This document shows, piece by piece, positions 17,848-26,031 of a stretch of 64,000 nucleotides of DNA. A model generated the notes under the pieces. It was not told the DNA's origin. It saw only the letters and a program-made list of their open reading frames with translations, and made no database searches. The position numbers and the translations under genes were made by a program. The stretch lies in NCBI GenBank assembly GCA_024231975.1, contig JAAEQB010000058.1, positions 186,001-250,000 on the forward strand, given 5' to 3'. Position 1 is the stretch's first letter. Every line of letters begins with the position of its first letter. The stretch comes from Allobosea sp. (GTDB taxonomy: Bacteria; Pseudomonadota; Alphaproteobacteria; Rhizobiales; Beijerinckiaceae).

Positions 17848-18648
17848 ATGACCGCACGCTTCTGGGGCGACCTGAAGACCACCGATTTCGTCGACCTCTC
17901 GCCCGAGGCGACCGTCGCGGTGCTGCCGCTCGCCGCGATCGAGCAGCACGGGCTGCATCTTCCTGTCTCGGTCGACACCACCGTGATGAACGCGATGCTG
18001 GCGCTGGCGATGCCGCAGGTTCCGGCCGGTCTCGACGTGCTGGTGCTACCGACTTTGGCGATCTGCAAGTCGAACGAGCATCTGCATTCGCCGGGCACGC
18101 TGACCATCTCCTGGGAAAGCGCGATCCGCAGCTGGATCGAGATCGGCGAGAGCGTGAAGCGCGCCGGCCTGCGCAAGCTCGTGCTCGTCACCTCGCATGG
18201 CGGCAATGTCGACCCGATGAAGGTGGTGGCGCGCGAATTGCGCGTCAGCCGGGGCATGTTCGCAGTCTCGACCTCCTGGAGCAATTTCGGGCTGCCACCG
18301 GAGCTCTATGGCGAGATGGACGCCAAGCACGGCATCCATGCCGGCGATATCGAGACCTCGCTGATGCTGAATTTCCGACCCGACCTCGTCGACATGAGCC
18401 AGGCCGGCCGCTTCGTGCCGCGCACGGTCGAGATGGCGGACGAGGGCTATAAGTGGCTGCGGCCGACCGGCGCGCACCCCTTCGCCTGGATGGCGCAGGA
18501 CGTTCACTCCTCCGGGGCTGCGGGCGACGCCAGCCTCGCCACCGCCGAGAAAGGCAAGGCGACGGCCGAATTCCAGGCCGCGGGTTTCATCGAATTGCTG
18601 GCGGATGTGGCGCGGTTTCCGCTGTCGAAGCTGCACAAGGCAGACTAA
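17848..18648 (+). CDS. Creatininase-family amidohydrolase
   Basis: A 266-residue metalloenzyme-like protein. The family's metal site is visible: E32 and H34 in AIEQHGLHLP, D43 in VSVDTTV, then SHGGN and the later HAGDIETS with a conserved acidic residue. The family includes creatinine amidohydrolase, riboflavin-pathway ArfB and mycofactocin MftE, hydrolysing cyclic or formyl amides. I chose ATG 17848 (MTARFWGDL). Divergence from the NMT1-like transporter suggests it acts on the imported compound; creatinine itself is only one possibility. The family is secure, the substrate is not. Confidence 0.87.
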   Translation: MTARFWGDLKTTDFVDLSPEATVAVLPLAAIEQHGLHLPVSVDTTVMNAMLALAMPQVPAGLDVLVLPTLAICKSNEHLHSPGTLTISWESAIRSWIEIGESVKRAGLRKLVLVTSHGGNVDPMKVVARELRVSRGMFAVSTSWSNFGLPPELYGEMDAKHGIHAGDIETSLMLNFRPDLVDMSQAGRFVPRTVEMADEGYKWLRPTGAHPFAWMAQDVHSSGAAGDASLATAEKGKATAEFQAAGFIELLADVARFPLSKLHKAD

Positions 18649-18691
18649 CCTATTTGAATGTTAGATATAGATATGAACAGCGAGACCGCAT

Positions 18692-19063
18692 ATGGCCGCG
18701 ACTAATTTCGTCGTATTCAACGGCAAGTGCCCAAGCTGCCAGCAAGAAACAAATATTTCTGCTCAATTTCACGTTTTTTCGAGCTACCGTGGCGGCTTTC
18801 TTTCTCGAACGTTCAAAATTGGAGACCGAGTACCATGGTGGGATGAGGGCGACCCAAATTACGAAGATGGGATAGAACCCGGAGAGCCCGATATAGAAAT
18901 TGAAGAAGGAACCGTTATACAGACATGCTATTCGTACTGCAATTCATGCAAAGCAGAATTATTTTCTGATGTTTGGTTTAGGGATCGCATTATTATTAAA
19001 TGCGATAATGTTTTCCTTGGAGGCAGCCCCGCGAGAGTTCCCCCCGAAGTAGCACCAGACTAG
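18692..19063 (+). CDS. AT-rich orphan protein with two CxxC zinc-ribbon knuckles
   Basis: A 123-residue protein of unknown function. It has CPSC near the N-terminus (about residues 13-16) and CNSC (about residues 80-83), which together could bind one zinc ion. Between them is an acidic loop rich in D, E and P. The gene and its upstream region (for example TTAGATATAGATATGAACAG) are clearly more AT-rich than everything around it and use A/T-ending codons, which points to recent acquisition. It ends 9 bp from the convergent SoxR gene. Not recognised; possibly a small toxin/immunity or mobile accessory protein. Confidence 0.7.
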   Translation: MAATNFVVFNGKCPSCQQETNISAQFHVFSSYRGGFLSRTFKIGDRVPWWDEGDPNYEDGIEPGEPDIEIEEGTVIQTCYSYCNSCKAELFSDVWFRDRIIIKCDNVFLGGSPARVPPEVAPD

Positions 19064-19072
19064 CGGTCACGC

Positions 19073-19534
19073 TTAATCCGGATCGAGCAGCCTCGGCCCC
19101 GCGCCCTGCTTGCCGAGCTCGTCCCAGGGATTGTGCAGCGGGCAGCTCTTCACCGAGAGGCAGCCGCAACCGATACAGTCGGTGAGGTGGTCGCGCAGGC
19201 GCGTCAGCCGGTCGATGCGGTGTTCCAGCTCCTCCTTCCAGGCGGCGGAGAGCCGGCTCCAGTCTTCCGCCGTCGGCGTGCGCTCCTGCGGCAGCGCCTT
19301 GAAGGCCTCGCGGATGGTCTTCAAGGGTATGCCGCTGCGCTGCGCCACCTTGATGATGGCGACGCGGCGCAGCACCTCGCGCGGATAGCGGCGCTGGTTG
19401 CCGGCATTGCGGCGGCTGCGGATCAGCCCTTCCGCTTCATAGAAGTGCAGCGCGGAGACCGCGATGCCGCTGCGGCTTGCGACCTGGCCGACGCTGAGAT
19501 CGTCGGCGAAAGGATTGCGGGCTGGGTGCTTCAT
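19073..19534 (-). CDS. soxR: Redox-sensitive transcriptional activator SoxR
   Basis: A 153-residue MerR-family regulator: an N-terminal winged HTH (SVGQVASRSGIAVSALHFYE), a dimerisation helix, and the diagnostic [2Fe-2S] motif C120-x2-C123-x-C125-x5-C131 (CIGCGCLSVKSC). SoxR senses superoxide or redox-cycling compounds through this cluster and twists its promoter to activate transcription. I chose ATG 19534. A matching SoxR box with a 19-bp-spaced promoter lies in the intergenic region, reading towards the divergent FMN reductase. No soxS gene is present, as usual outside enterics, where SoxR regulates its target genes directly. Confidence 0.95.
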   Translation of the reverse strand: MKHPARNPFADDLSVGQVASRSGIAVSALHFYEAEGLIRSRRNAGNQRRYPREVLRRVAIIKVAQRSGIPLKTIREAFKALPQERTPTAEDWSRLSAAWKEELEHRIDRLTRLRDHLTDCIGCGCLSVKSCPLHNPWDELGKQGAGPRLLDPD

Positions 19535-19539
19535 GGCGC

Positions 19540-19570
19540 TTGACCTTAACCTTACTTGAGGTCTTATAGA
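19540..19570 (+). promoter_or_regulatory. SoxR-dependent promoter with 19-bp spacer
   Basis: The -35-like TTGACC (19540-19545) and -10-like TATAGA (19565-19570) are 19 bp apart, the over-long spacer typical of MerR-family targets. In between, CCTTAACCTTACTTGAGG (19544-19561) matches the enteric SoxR box CCTCAAGTTAACTTGAGG at 14 of 18 positions. It points to the FMN-reductase gene starting at 19610. Confidence 0.82.
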
Positions 19571-19609
19571 GATCGCTCCGCTGCACCGCCAGCCCTCCGG
19601 AGCCGTCCC

Positions 19610-20164
19610 ATGCATCGTCCGCTCATCCCCCAGATCAAGGTCGCCGTGATCTATGGCAGCACGCGCCAGGGACGCCTGTGCACCAAGGTCGCCGGCTGGA
19701 CGATCGCGCAGATCGAGGGCGACGGCCCGTTTTCGGTCGAGAGCGTCGATCCTGGCGCGCATGACCTAGCCGAGCAGAAGGCGCGGCTCGGCCGGGCCGA
19801 CGCCTTCATCGTGGTGACGCCCGAATACAATCGCAGTTTCCCGGCGCCGCTGAAGGCGCTGATCGACGCAACCGGTGCCGAATGGCGTGGCAAGCCAGTC
19901 GCCTTCGTCTCCTATGGCGGCGTCTCGGGCGGCTTGCGTGCGGTCGAGCAGTTGCGGCTCGTCTTCGCCGAACTGCACGCGGCGACGATCCGCGACGGCG
20001 TCTGCTTCGCCAATGCCTGGGACCAGTTCGACGAGACCGGCCGCCTGTGCGATGCCGACCGGGCCGAGCGGGCGATGGCAACCATGCTCGGCCAGTTGCA
20101 CTGGTGGGCAAGTGCACTCCGGGCCGCCCGCAACAGCGTGCCCTACGGCCAGTTCGCCGCCTGA
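19610..20164 (+). CDS. NADPH-dependent FMN reductase family protein
   Basis: A 184-residue flavodoxin-fold oxidoreductase. The phosphate-binding loop is GSTRQGR (16-22) and the active-site segment is PEYNRSFPAPLKALID, followed by SYGGVSGG, all hallmarks of NADPH-dependent FMN reductases and quinone/azo/chromate reductases such as ChrR. Two-electron quinone reduction avoids superoxide generation, which fits control by SoxR from the adjacent divergent promoter. The start ATG 19610 lies 39 nt after the predicted -10. The true electron acceptor (quinone, azo dye, metal) is not visible from sequence. Confidence 0.88.
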   Translation: MHRPLIPQIKVAVIYGSTRQGRLCTKVAGWTIAQIEGDGPFSVESVDPGAHDLAEQKARLGRADAFIVVTPEYNRSFPAPLKALIDATGAEWRGKPVAFVSYGGVSGGLRAVEQLRLVFAELHAATIRDGVCFANAWDQFDETGRLCDADRAERAMATMLGQLHWWASALRAARNSVPYGQFAA

Positions 20165-20262
20165 GCGGCCCCCGGCACGAGATGATATCAGCAATGCGCC
20201 GGCTGCAATTTTCTCGTGTCAGGAGCCTGTCGGAGACAAATTCAACGTCGGGCCGGCGTCAT

Positions 20263-20277
20263 AGGGAAAATTTCCCT
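20263..20277. promoter_or_regulatory. Perfect short palindrome upstream of the metallo-hydrolase gene
   Basis: AGGGAAAATTTCCCT has perfect 7-bp arms. It lies in the 228-bp gap between the FMN reductase and the hydrolase start at 20393, about 115 bp upstream of that start. It could be a regulator-binding site; no regulator is assigned. Confidence 0.35.
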
Positions 20278-20392
20278 TACAATACAGTCGCCTAACGCCG
20301 CGATGCAGTTTGCTTCACAAATTCGAACTGGTCGCGGCGGCGGCATCCGGGGAAGGATCGGGCGGACCGATCCCTCCATTTGCGGAGCCGCC

Positions 20393-21157
20393 ATGCAGCT
20401 CAAACTCCTGCGCAACGCCCTGCTCAAGCTGAGCTATGCCGGCAAGACCCTGCTGATCGATCCAGATCTCGGCGAGAAACTCAGCCGCCGCTCGATCGCC
20501 GGCAAGTCGCAGAACCCGACGGTCGACCTGCCCGAGCCGATCGAGGACATCCTCGCCGGCGTCGACCATGTCATCGTCTCGCATCTGCATGCCGACCATT
20601 TCGACGACGTCGCCAAGGCCAGGCTCCCGAAGGACATCCCGCTGATCTGCCAGCCCGGCAATGAGGAGGCGATCCGTGCGGCCGGCTTCACCAATGTCGA
20701 GCCGCTCGAATGCTTCGTCCGGATCGGGCCGATCGTGGTCAAGCCGCAGCCGGCCCAGCACGGCACCGGCCCGGTCGTCGACGTCATGGGCAAGGTGATG
20801 GGCCTGACGCTGGAAGCGCCGGGCGAGCCTTCAGTCTATTGGTGCGGCGACAGCGTGCTCTACCCGCCATTGCAGGAGGCCGTCGCCAAGGCCGAACCCG
20901 ACGTGATCATCACCCATTCCTGCGGCGCGCTCTGGGACGGCACGCTGATCGTGATGGATGCGCAGCAGACGCTCGACCTCGCTGAAGAGGCGCCGCAGGC
21001 GGTGATCGTCGCGACCCATATGGAGGCGCTGGATCACGCGACGGTCAGCCGGCAGGCGCTGCGTGAGGCGGCAGAGGCCCGCGGCATCGGCCGCGAGCGG
21101 CTGCTGATCCCGGCCGATGGCGAGACGATCGAATTGAAGGCGCCGGCGCACGCCTGA
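20393..21157 (+). CDS. Metallo-beta-lactamase-fold hydrolase, UlaG-like
   Basis: A 254-residue protein with the binuclear metal motif H64-x-H66-x-D68-H69 (SHLHADHFD), and later YWCGDSV and ATHMEALDH that supply further ligands. The start, where Asn-Ala-Leu-Leu-Lys-Leu precedes LIDPDL, matches the UlaG-like or YtnP-like group acting on lactones or phosphodiesters. Cytoplasmic, no signal peptide. I chose ATG 20393, after which homologues usually begin MxLKLLRNA. It converges on a small secreted protein gene, with only 7 bp between stops. Substrate unknown. Confidence 0.85.
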   Translation: MQLKLLRNALLKLSYAGKTLLIDPDLGEKLSRRSIAGKSQNPTVDLPEPIEDILAGVDHVIVSHLHADHFDDVAKARLPKDIPLICQPGNEEAIRAAGFTNVEPLECFVRIGPIVVKPQPAQHGTGPVVDVMGKVMGLTLEAPGEPSVYWCGDSVLYPPLQEAVAKAEPDVIITHSCGALWDGTLIVMDAQQTLDLAEEAPQAVIVATHMEALDHATVSRQALREAAEARGIGRERLLIPADGETIELKAPAHA

Positions 21158-21164
21158 GCGGCGC

Positions 21165-21560
21165 TTACCTCACGCGCTTGGCGTCGACCCCGAAGGAGCG
21201 GAAGGTGCTGCGGTCGACGATGGTCACAGTCGTCGACGAACTGGAATTGCCGAATTCGCTCTTGCTGGACATCTCCAGCACGCACTCACCAGCACCGGGA
21301 CCGGGCTTGGTGGTCCATTGGCCGGAGGTGACCTGCTCCTCCCACTTGCCCGACTGATTGACGAAGCGGCGGACGGCCCTGAAGGAGCCGTCGGCATTGT
21401 AGGCGTCGAGATTGTCGACCTTGACCGTCATCGGGCCCATGACGACATCGCCCTTGGTGGCCCAGCGCCCGGTCAACGTACCCCGGCAATCGGTGGCAGC
21501 CGAGGCGATCCCGGCCGAGCCGAGAAGAGCTGCAAGGAGCGGCAGGAGGAAGCGGCGCAT
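21165..21560 (-). CDS. Small secreted hypothetical protein
   Basis: A 131-residue protein with a clear signal peptide (hydrophobic residues 4-18, cleavage predicted after ASA at 21). The mature part has two cysteines, near its start (TDCRG) and in GECVLEM, which could pair, and a beta-rich pattern of short strands (TVKVDNLDAYN, STTVTIVDRSTF). I do not recognise the family. It sits between the convergent hydrolase gene and the malonyl-CoA synthetase gene, about 90 bp from the latter, so it could be the distal gene of that transcript or independent. Confidence 0.7.
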   Translation of the reverse strand: MRRFLLPLLAALLGSAGIASAATDCRGTLTGRWATKGDVVMGPMTVKVDNLDAYNADGSFRAVRRFVNQSGKWEEQVTSGQWTTKPGPGAGECVLEMSSKSEFGNSSSSTTVTIVDRSTFRSFGVDAKRVR

Positions 21561-21649
21561 GGCGGTCTCCGGAGGGCGCTGCAGGTATCTTCAGCACCGA
21601 TCCTTGCTCCGGAAGCGCCTGACCGCGTCCTCCATTCGAACGAGTCCGC

Positions 21650-23179
21650 TTACTCCCCCGCCTTGAGCTGCTTGGCGTAAATGTCCTTGTACTGCTCGCG
21701 CAGCAGGTTCTTCTGGACCTTGCCCATGGTGTTGCGCGGCAGGTCGGCAACGACGAAGACCTGCTTGGGCTGCTTGAACTTGGCAAGGCGCTGCTCCAGC
21801 GCCTTGGCGATGCCGGCAGCCGAGATGTCCGAACCGGCCTTCGCCACAACCACGGCGGTGACCCCCTCGCCGAAATCCGGATGCGGGCAACCGATCACGG
21901 CGCTCTCGATCACCCCCGGCATCTCGTCGATCTCGGCCTCGACCTCCTTGGGATAGACGTTGTAGCCGCCGGTGATGATCAGGTCTTTGCCGCGCCCGAC
22001 GATGTGGACATAGCCGGCTGGATCAATCTTGCCGAGGTCGCCGGTGATGAAGAAGCCGTCGGCCCGGAATTCGGCCTTGGTCTTCTCCGGGTTGCGCCAA
22101 TAGCCCTTGAAGACGTTCGGCCCCTTGACCTCGATCATGCCGATCTCGTCGAGGGCGAGTTCCTTGCCGCTTTCCGGATCAGTGACGCGGGCGGAGACGC
22201 CCGGCAGCGGGAAGCCGACCGTGCCCGCCACCCGGTCCCCGTCATAGGGGTTCGAGGTGTTCATGTTGGTCTCGGTCATGCCGTAGCGCTCGAGGATGGC
22301 GTGGCCGGTGCGCTCGCGCCATTCGCGATGCGTCTCGGCCAGCAGCGGCGCCGAACCGGAGACGAAGAGGCGCATATGCTTCGTCGCCTCCTTCGACAGG
22401 CGCTGGTCCTGCAGAAGCCGGACATAGAAGGTCGGCACGCCCATCATGCTGGTCGCCCTGGGCAGGTATTTGAAGACCTGCTCCGGATCGAACTTCGGCA
22501 GCAGGATCATCGAGGCGCCGGCGAGGAGGATCGTGTTGGTCGCGACGAAGAGGCCGTGGGTGTGGAAGATCGGCAGCGCGTGCAGCAGCACGTCATCCTT
22601 GCTGAAGCGCCAGTAGTCGACCAGCGACAGCGCGTTCGAGGCGAGGTTGTCATGGCTGAGCATGGCGCCCTTGGAGCGCCCGGTCGTGCCGGAGGTATAG
22701 AGGATGGCGGCAAGGTCGTCGGCGCCGCGCGCGACATCGGTGAACTCGGTCGCCGCGGCATTGGCCTTGTCGAGCAGGCTGCCGGCGCCGACGCCGAGCG
22801 TTTCCAGCTTCGCTCCGGCCTTCTCCGCGAAGGGCTTCAGTGCCTCTGCCTTGGCGGGATCGCAGACGAAGACGGCTGGCTCGGCATCTCCGAGGAAGTA
22901 TTCGATCTCGGCCGGGGTATAGGCGGTATTGAGCGGCAGGAAGATCGCGCCGGCACGGACGGTGCCGAGATAGAGCATCAAGGCTTCCAGGCTCTTCTCG
23001 ACCTGGACGGCGACGCGATCGCCGGGCTTGACGCCGAGGCCCACCAGCGCATTGGCGAAGCGGGCGGAGACCGCGACCATGTCGGCGTAAGTATAGGTCC
23101 GGCCGTCATCGAGGAACGCGAAGGGCGCGGTCGGCGCCGGCATGCGGGCCTTGATCAGGTCGAACAGATGATTGCCCAT
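21650..23179 (-). CDS. matB: Malonyl-CoA synthetase (acyl-CoA ligase)
   Basis: A 509-residue ATP-dependent ligase of the ANL superfamily that activates malonate (or methylmalonate) to the CoA ester. The P-loop-like motif YTSGTTGRSKGAM and the ERYGMTETNM motif are visible; the C-terminal lysine motif PRNTMGKVQKN is intact. Length and the N-terminal MGNHLFDLI match MatB. It lies 37 bp downstream of malonyl-CoA decarboxylase, so the pair would convert malonate to malonyl-CoA and on to acetyl-CoA plus CO2. It is the last gene of the organic-acid operon. Confidence 0.92.
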   Translation of the reverse strand: MGNHLFDLIKARMPAPTAPFAFLDDGRTYTYADMVAVSARFANALVGLGVKPGDRVAVQVEKSLEALMLYLGTVRAGAIFLPLNTAYTPAEIEYFLGDAEPAVFVCDPAKAEALKPFAEKAGAKLETLGVGAGSLLDKANAAATEFTDVARGADDLAAILYTSGTTGRSKGAMLSHDNLASNALSLVDYWRFSKDDVLLHALPIFHTHGLFVATNTILLAGASMILLPKFDPEQVFKYLPRATSMMGVPTFYVRLLQDQRLSKEATKHMRLFVSGSAPLLAETHREWRERTGHAILERYGMTETNMNTSNPYDGDRVAGTVGFPLPGVSARVTDPESGKELALDEIGMIEVKGPNVFKGYWRNPEKTKAEFRADGFFITGDLGKIDPAGYVHIVGRGKDLIITGGYNVYPKEVEAEIDEMPGVIESAVIGCPHPDFGEGVTAVVVAKAGSDISAAGIAKALEQRLAKFKQPKQVFVVADLPRNTMGKVQKNLLREQYKDIYAKQLKAGE

Positions 23180-23216
23180 GATTTCGGGTCCTTTCAGGCG
23201 TTTCCGTTGTCTTTGG

Positions 23217-24557
23217 TCACTTGGTCGCCGGCCGCAACTGCTTCTTCACCGAGGAGGAAGCGACCACGGTGTTGCGGGAGGCAAAGGCCTCATGATTGGT
23301 CTCGATGTCGTCGAGCTCATAGCGGTAGTTGACCATCACGCCATGCGACTCGCGCAGGCCACGGTCGGAGAGATTGCCGCCGACATTGATCCGCTCCAGC
23401 CGCGCGCCATTGCCGAGATGGAAACGGGCGACCGGGTCGATCACGCGCCCGGAGGACGTCCGGGCCCGCAGCATGTACTGCGCCATCATCTGGCCGAGCA
23501 GCTTGTCGCGGCGGGCGCGGGTGACCTCGTCCTGCGCCACGATTTCGGTTGCGTCCTGCATCAGCAGCGCCGCCTCCTCATTGGTCAGGCCGAGCTTGGC
23601 CGGCTCCGCCAACTCCTGGCCGAGCCAGCGGGCGAAGCCCGGCACCGGCGAGAGCGTGACGAAGACGTCGAGGCCCGGCAGCTCCCGCTTCAGATCCTCG
23701 GCGACCTGCTTGATCAGGAAGTTGCCGAAGGAGATGCCGCGCAGACCCTCCTGGCAGTTGGAGATCGAATAGAACACCGCGGTGGTCGCCGAAGACGCCG
23801 GCAGTACCTCGCGCTCCTCGCTCAGCACGTCGGCGATCCGGCTCGGGCTCTCGCGAGTCAGCGCCACCTCGACGAAGATCAGCGGCTCGTCGATCAGTTG
23901 CGGGTGGAAGAAGGCAAAGCAACGCCGGTCGGCCGGCTCGAGCCGGCGGCGCAGATCGTCCCAGTCCTTGATGGCGTGGACCGCCTCATAGCGGATGATC
24001 TTCTCCAGCACGTTCGCCGGCGTGGTCCAGTCGATGCGGCGCAGCACCAGGAAGCCGCGATTGAACCAGGAGCCGAACAGGTGCCGGAAATCGGCGTCGA
24101 CCGCCTTGAGCTCGGGCTCCTGCTTCATCGCCTCGAACAGGCTCTCACGCATGCGCACCAGCACATGCGTGCCGCCGGGCGCGAGGTTGAGCCGGCGGAA
24201 CAGCTCCTGCCGGCGCGGCTCGGAGGCCTGGTGCAGCTGGCCGATCGCTTCGGCATCGGGACTGTCACGATAGCGCTCCAACGCGGCGTCGAGCCGCTCG
24301 TGATCGGGGCCGAAACGCTCCTGCAGCAGGCGGAAGAAGGCGAGCCGGCCGGCCTCGTCGAGCTGCTCCCAATCCTCCAGCACGGCCTGCGCCAGCGCCA
24401 TGCCCGACGCCTCGCCACGGCCCGAGAGCAGGTCCTCGCAGAGCTTGTCGAGCGGCCGCCGGCGGTTCGAGGCGAAACGCTCGAAATTGATCAGCGCCCG
24501 GCCGCGATCGGCGACGCTGGTCAGGAGATCGCCAAGAAACGCCATCTGCACCCCCAA
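23217..24557 (-). CDS. matA: Malonyl-CoA decarboxylase
   Basis: A 446-residue enzyme of the MLYCD/MatA family converting malonyl-CoA to acetyl-CoA and CO2. An N-terminal helical domain (1-170) is followed by the GNAT-like catalytic domain with family motifs FYSISNCQEGLRGISFGNFL, TLSPVPGFARWL and a C-terminal HLGNGARLERIN...SHGVMVNYRYEL segment containing the catalytic His/Ser-type region. Start could be M1 (24557) or M5 (24545). It pairs with the downstream MatB-like gene; the upstream neighbour is the OtnK-like kinase with a 71-bp gap. Confidence 0.93.
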   Translation of the reverse strand: MGVQMAFLGDLLTSVADRGRALINFERFASNRRRPLDKLCEDLLSGRGEASGMALAQAVLEDWEQLDEAGRLAFFRLLQERFGPDHERLDAALERYRDSPDAEAIGQLHQASEPRRQELFRRLNLAPGGTHVLVRMRESLFEAMKQEPELKAVDADFRHLFGSWFNRGFLVLRRIDWTTPANVLEKIIRYEAVHAIKDWDDLRRRLEPADRRCFAFFHPQLIDEPLIFVEVALTRESPSRIADVLSEEREVLPASSATTAVFYSISNCQEGLRGISFGNFLIKQVAEDLKRELPGLDVFVTLSPVPGFARWLGQELAEPAKLGLTNEEAALLMQDATEIVAQDEVTRARRDKLLGQMMAQYMLRARTSSGRVIDPVARFHLGNGARLERINVGGNLSDRGLRESHGVMVNYRYELDDIETNHEAFASRNTVVASSSVKKQLRPATK

Positions 24558-24628
24558 GAGCCTGCTACCCGCGCCATCCTATACGAGTTTGCCGCAGTGC
24601 AAACGCGACGGGCCGCGACACGATCGCG

Positions 24629-25894
24629 CTACTTCAGAAGGCTCCACGCCTTGAGGAAGAAATCGGGCGCGCCGAAGTTCCCCGACTTCAGCGCCACCAC
24701 CATCTCCGGCCCGTCGACGACGCGGGTCCAGGGCACGCCGGGATCGATCTCCGGGCCGATCTCCAGCGTGCGGATGGCGAGGCCCTGGACGACCGCGCCG
24801 GAGGTCTCGCCACCGGCCACGAGCAGACGGGCGACGCCGCCGGCGTTCAGGCGGCGCGCGAGCTCGGCAAAAGCGTGCTCGACGATCTCGCCAGCTCTGT
24901 CGCGACCGAGCTTGTCCTGCACCGAGGCGACCTCGGCCGGATCGTCGCTGGAGTAGACGAGGAAGGGCTTGTCGGCCGGCTGAGACAACGCCCAATCCGC
25001 CAGCTCCTTCGCCGTCTGTTTGCCGCCTGCCAGTGCCAGCGGATCGACCTTAAGCGCGGGAATGCCGGCCGCCAGTGCCGCCTTGATCTGGCCGCGCGTC
25101 GCGGTCGAGCAGCTGCCGGAGATGATGCCGGCGCGACCTGCGGGCGCCGTAAGATGCGTCGCCGTCTCGCGCCAGGGCAGCAAACCAGCCTTGCGGAAAT
25201 TCTCGGGCAGGCCCATCGCGATACCGGAGCCGCCGGTGAGCAGGACATGCTCGGAAATGGCTTCGCCCAGCACCATCAGATGGCCGTTGTCGAGCGCATC
25301 GGTGACGACATAGCGCACACCATCGGCCGCCAGCTCGGCCAGGCGCTTGCGCACGGCCGCGGCGCCCTGGTTGACGGCGGCATAGGAAGCGAGCCCGACC
25401 TTGTGAGGGGTCTGCGTGCCCATCAGCCGCATCAGATTGGAATCCCGCATCGGCGTCAGCGGGTGGTCCTTCATCGAGCTCTCATGCAGCGGCACTTCGC
25501 CGACGAAGAGATAGCCCTGGAAGATCGAGCGGCCATTGGCCGGGAAAGCCGGACAGACGATCGCCTGATGGGCATTGAGGCGCTGCATCAGCGCATCCGC
25601 GACCGGGCCGATATTGCCCTTGGCGGTCGAATCGAAGGTCGAGCAGTATTTGAACAGGATCTGCCGCGCGCCGGCCGCCAGCAGCGCCTCGCAAGCGGCA
25701 AGCGAATCCGCCACGGCCTCGGCGACGGGATTGGTGCGCGACTTCAGCGCGACGACGACGGCGTCGGCTTCGGGCAGCTTTGCCCCGGCAGCGGGCGCAC
25801 CGATGACCTGGACCGTGCGCATGCCGGCGCGGTTCAGCATCAGGGCGACGTCGGTCGCGCCCGTCATGTCGTCGGCAATCACACCCAGCAGCAT
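24629..25894 (-). CDS. otnK: Four-carbon acid sugar kinase family protein, 3-oxo-tetronate kinase-like
   Basis: A 421-residue kinase of the DUF1537 family. The start MLLGVIADDMTGATDVALML and the C-terminal LLVAGGETSGAVVQGL closely match OtnK, which phosphorylates 3-oxo-tetronate in the D-threonate/L-threonate/D-erythronate pathways. The length is normal. None of the usual partner genes (otnC aldolase, otnI isomerase, ltnD dehydrogenase) is adjacent; instead it sits between a CoA-transferase and malonyl-CoA decarboxylase. Either the pathway is completed elsewhere or this member has another hydroxy-acid substrate. Start ATG 25894 is clear. Confidence 0.85.
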   Translation of the reverse strand: MLLGVIADDMTGATDVALMLNRAGMRTVQVIGAPAAGAKLPEADAVVVALKSRTNPVAEAVADSLAACEALLAAGARQILFKYCSTFDSTAKGNIGPVADALMQRLNAHQAIVCPAFPANGRSIFQGYLFVGEVPLHESSMKDHPLTPMRDSNLMRLMGTQTPHKVGLASYAAVNQGAAAVRKRLAELAADGVRYVVTDALDNGHLMVLGEAISEHVLLTGGSGIAMGLPENFRKAGLLPWRETATHLTAPAGRAGIISGSCSTATRGQIKAALAAGIPALKVDPLALAGGKQTAKELADWALSQPADKPFLVYSSDDPAEVASVQDKLGRDRAGEIVEHAFAELARRLNAGGVARLLVAGGETSGAVVQGLAIRTLEIGPEIDPGVPWTRVVDGPEMVVALKSGNFGAPDFFLKAWSLLK

Positions 25895-26031
25895 CGTCTG
25901 ACCTTTCCTTGGCGCACCGCCACGACTCTGTGCGCGGTGCCCGGCAAGATCTTGCATACCAGAAGCGATGCGGGCGGCGACAGCCCTGCGTCGCGCCGCC
26001 GCCATGCGGATGCGGGCTGCGGCGGGTCAGC

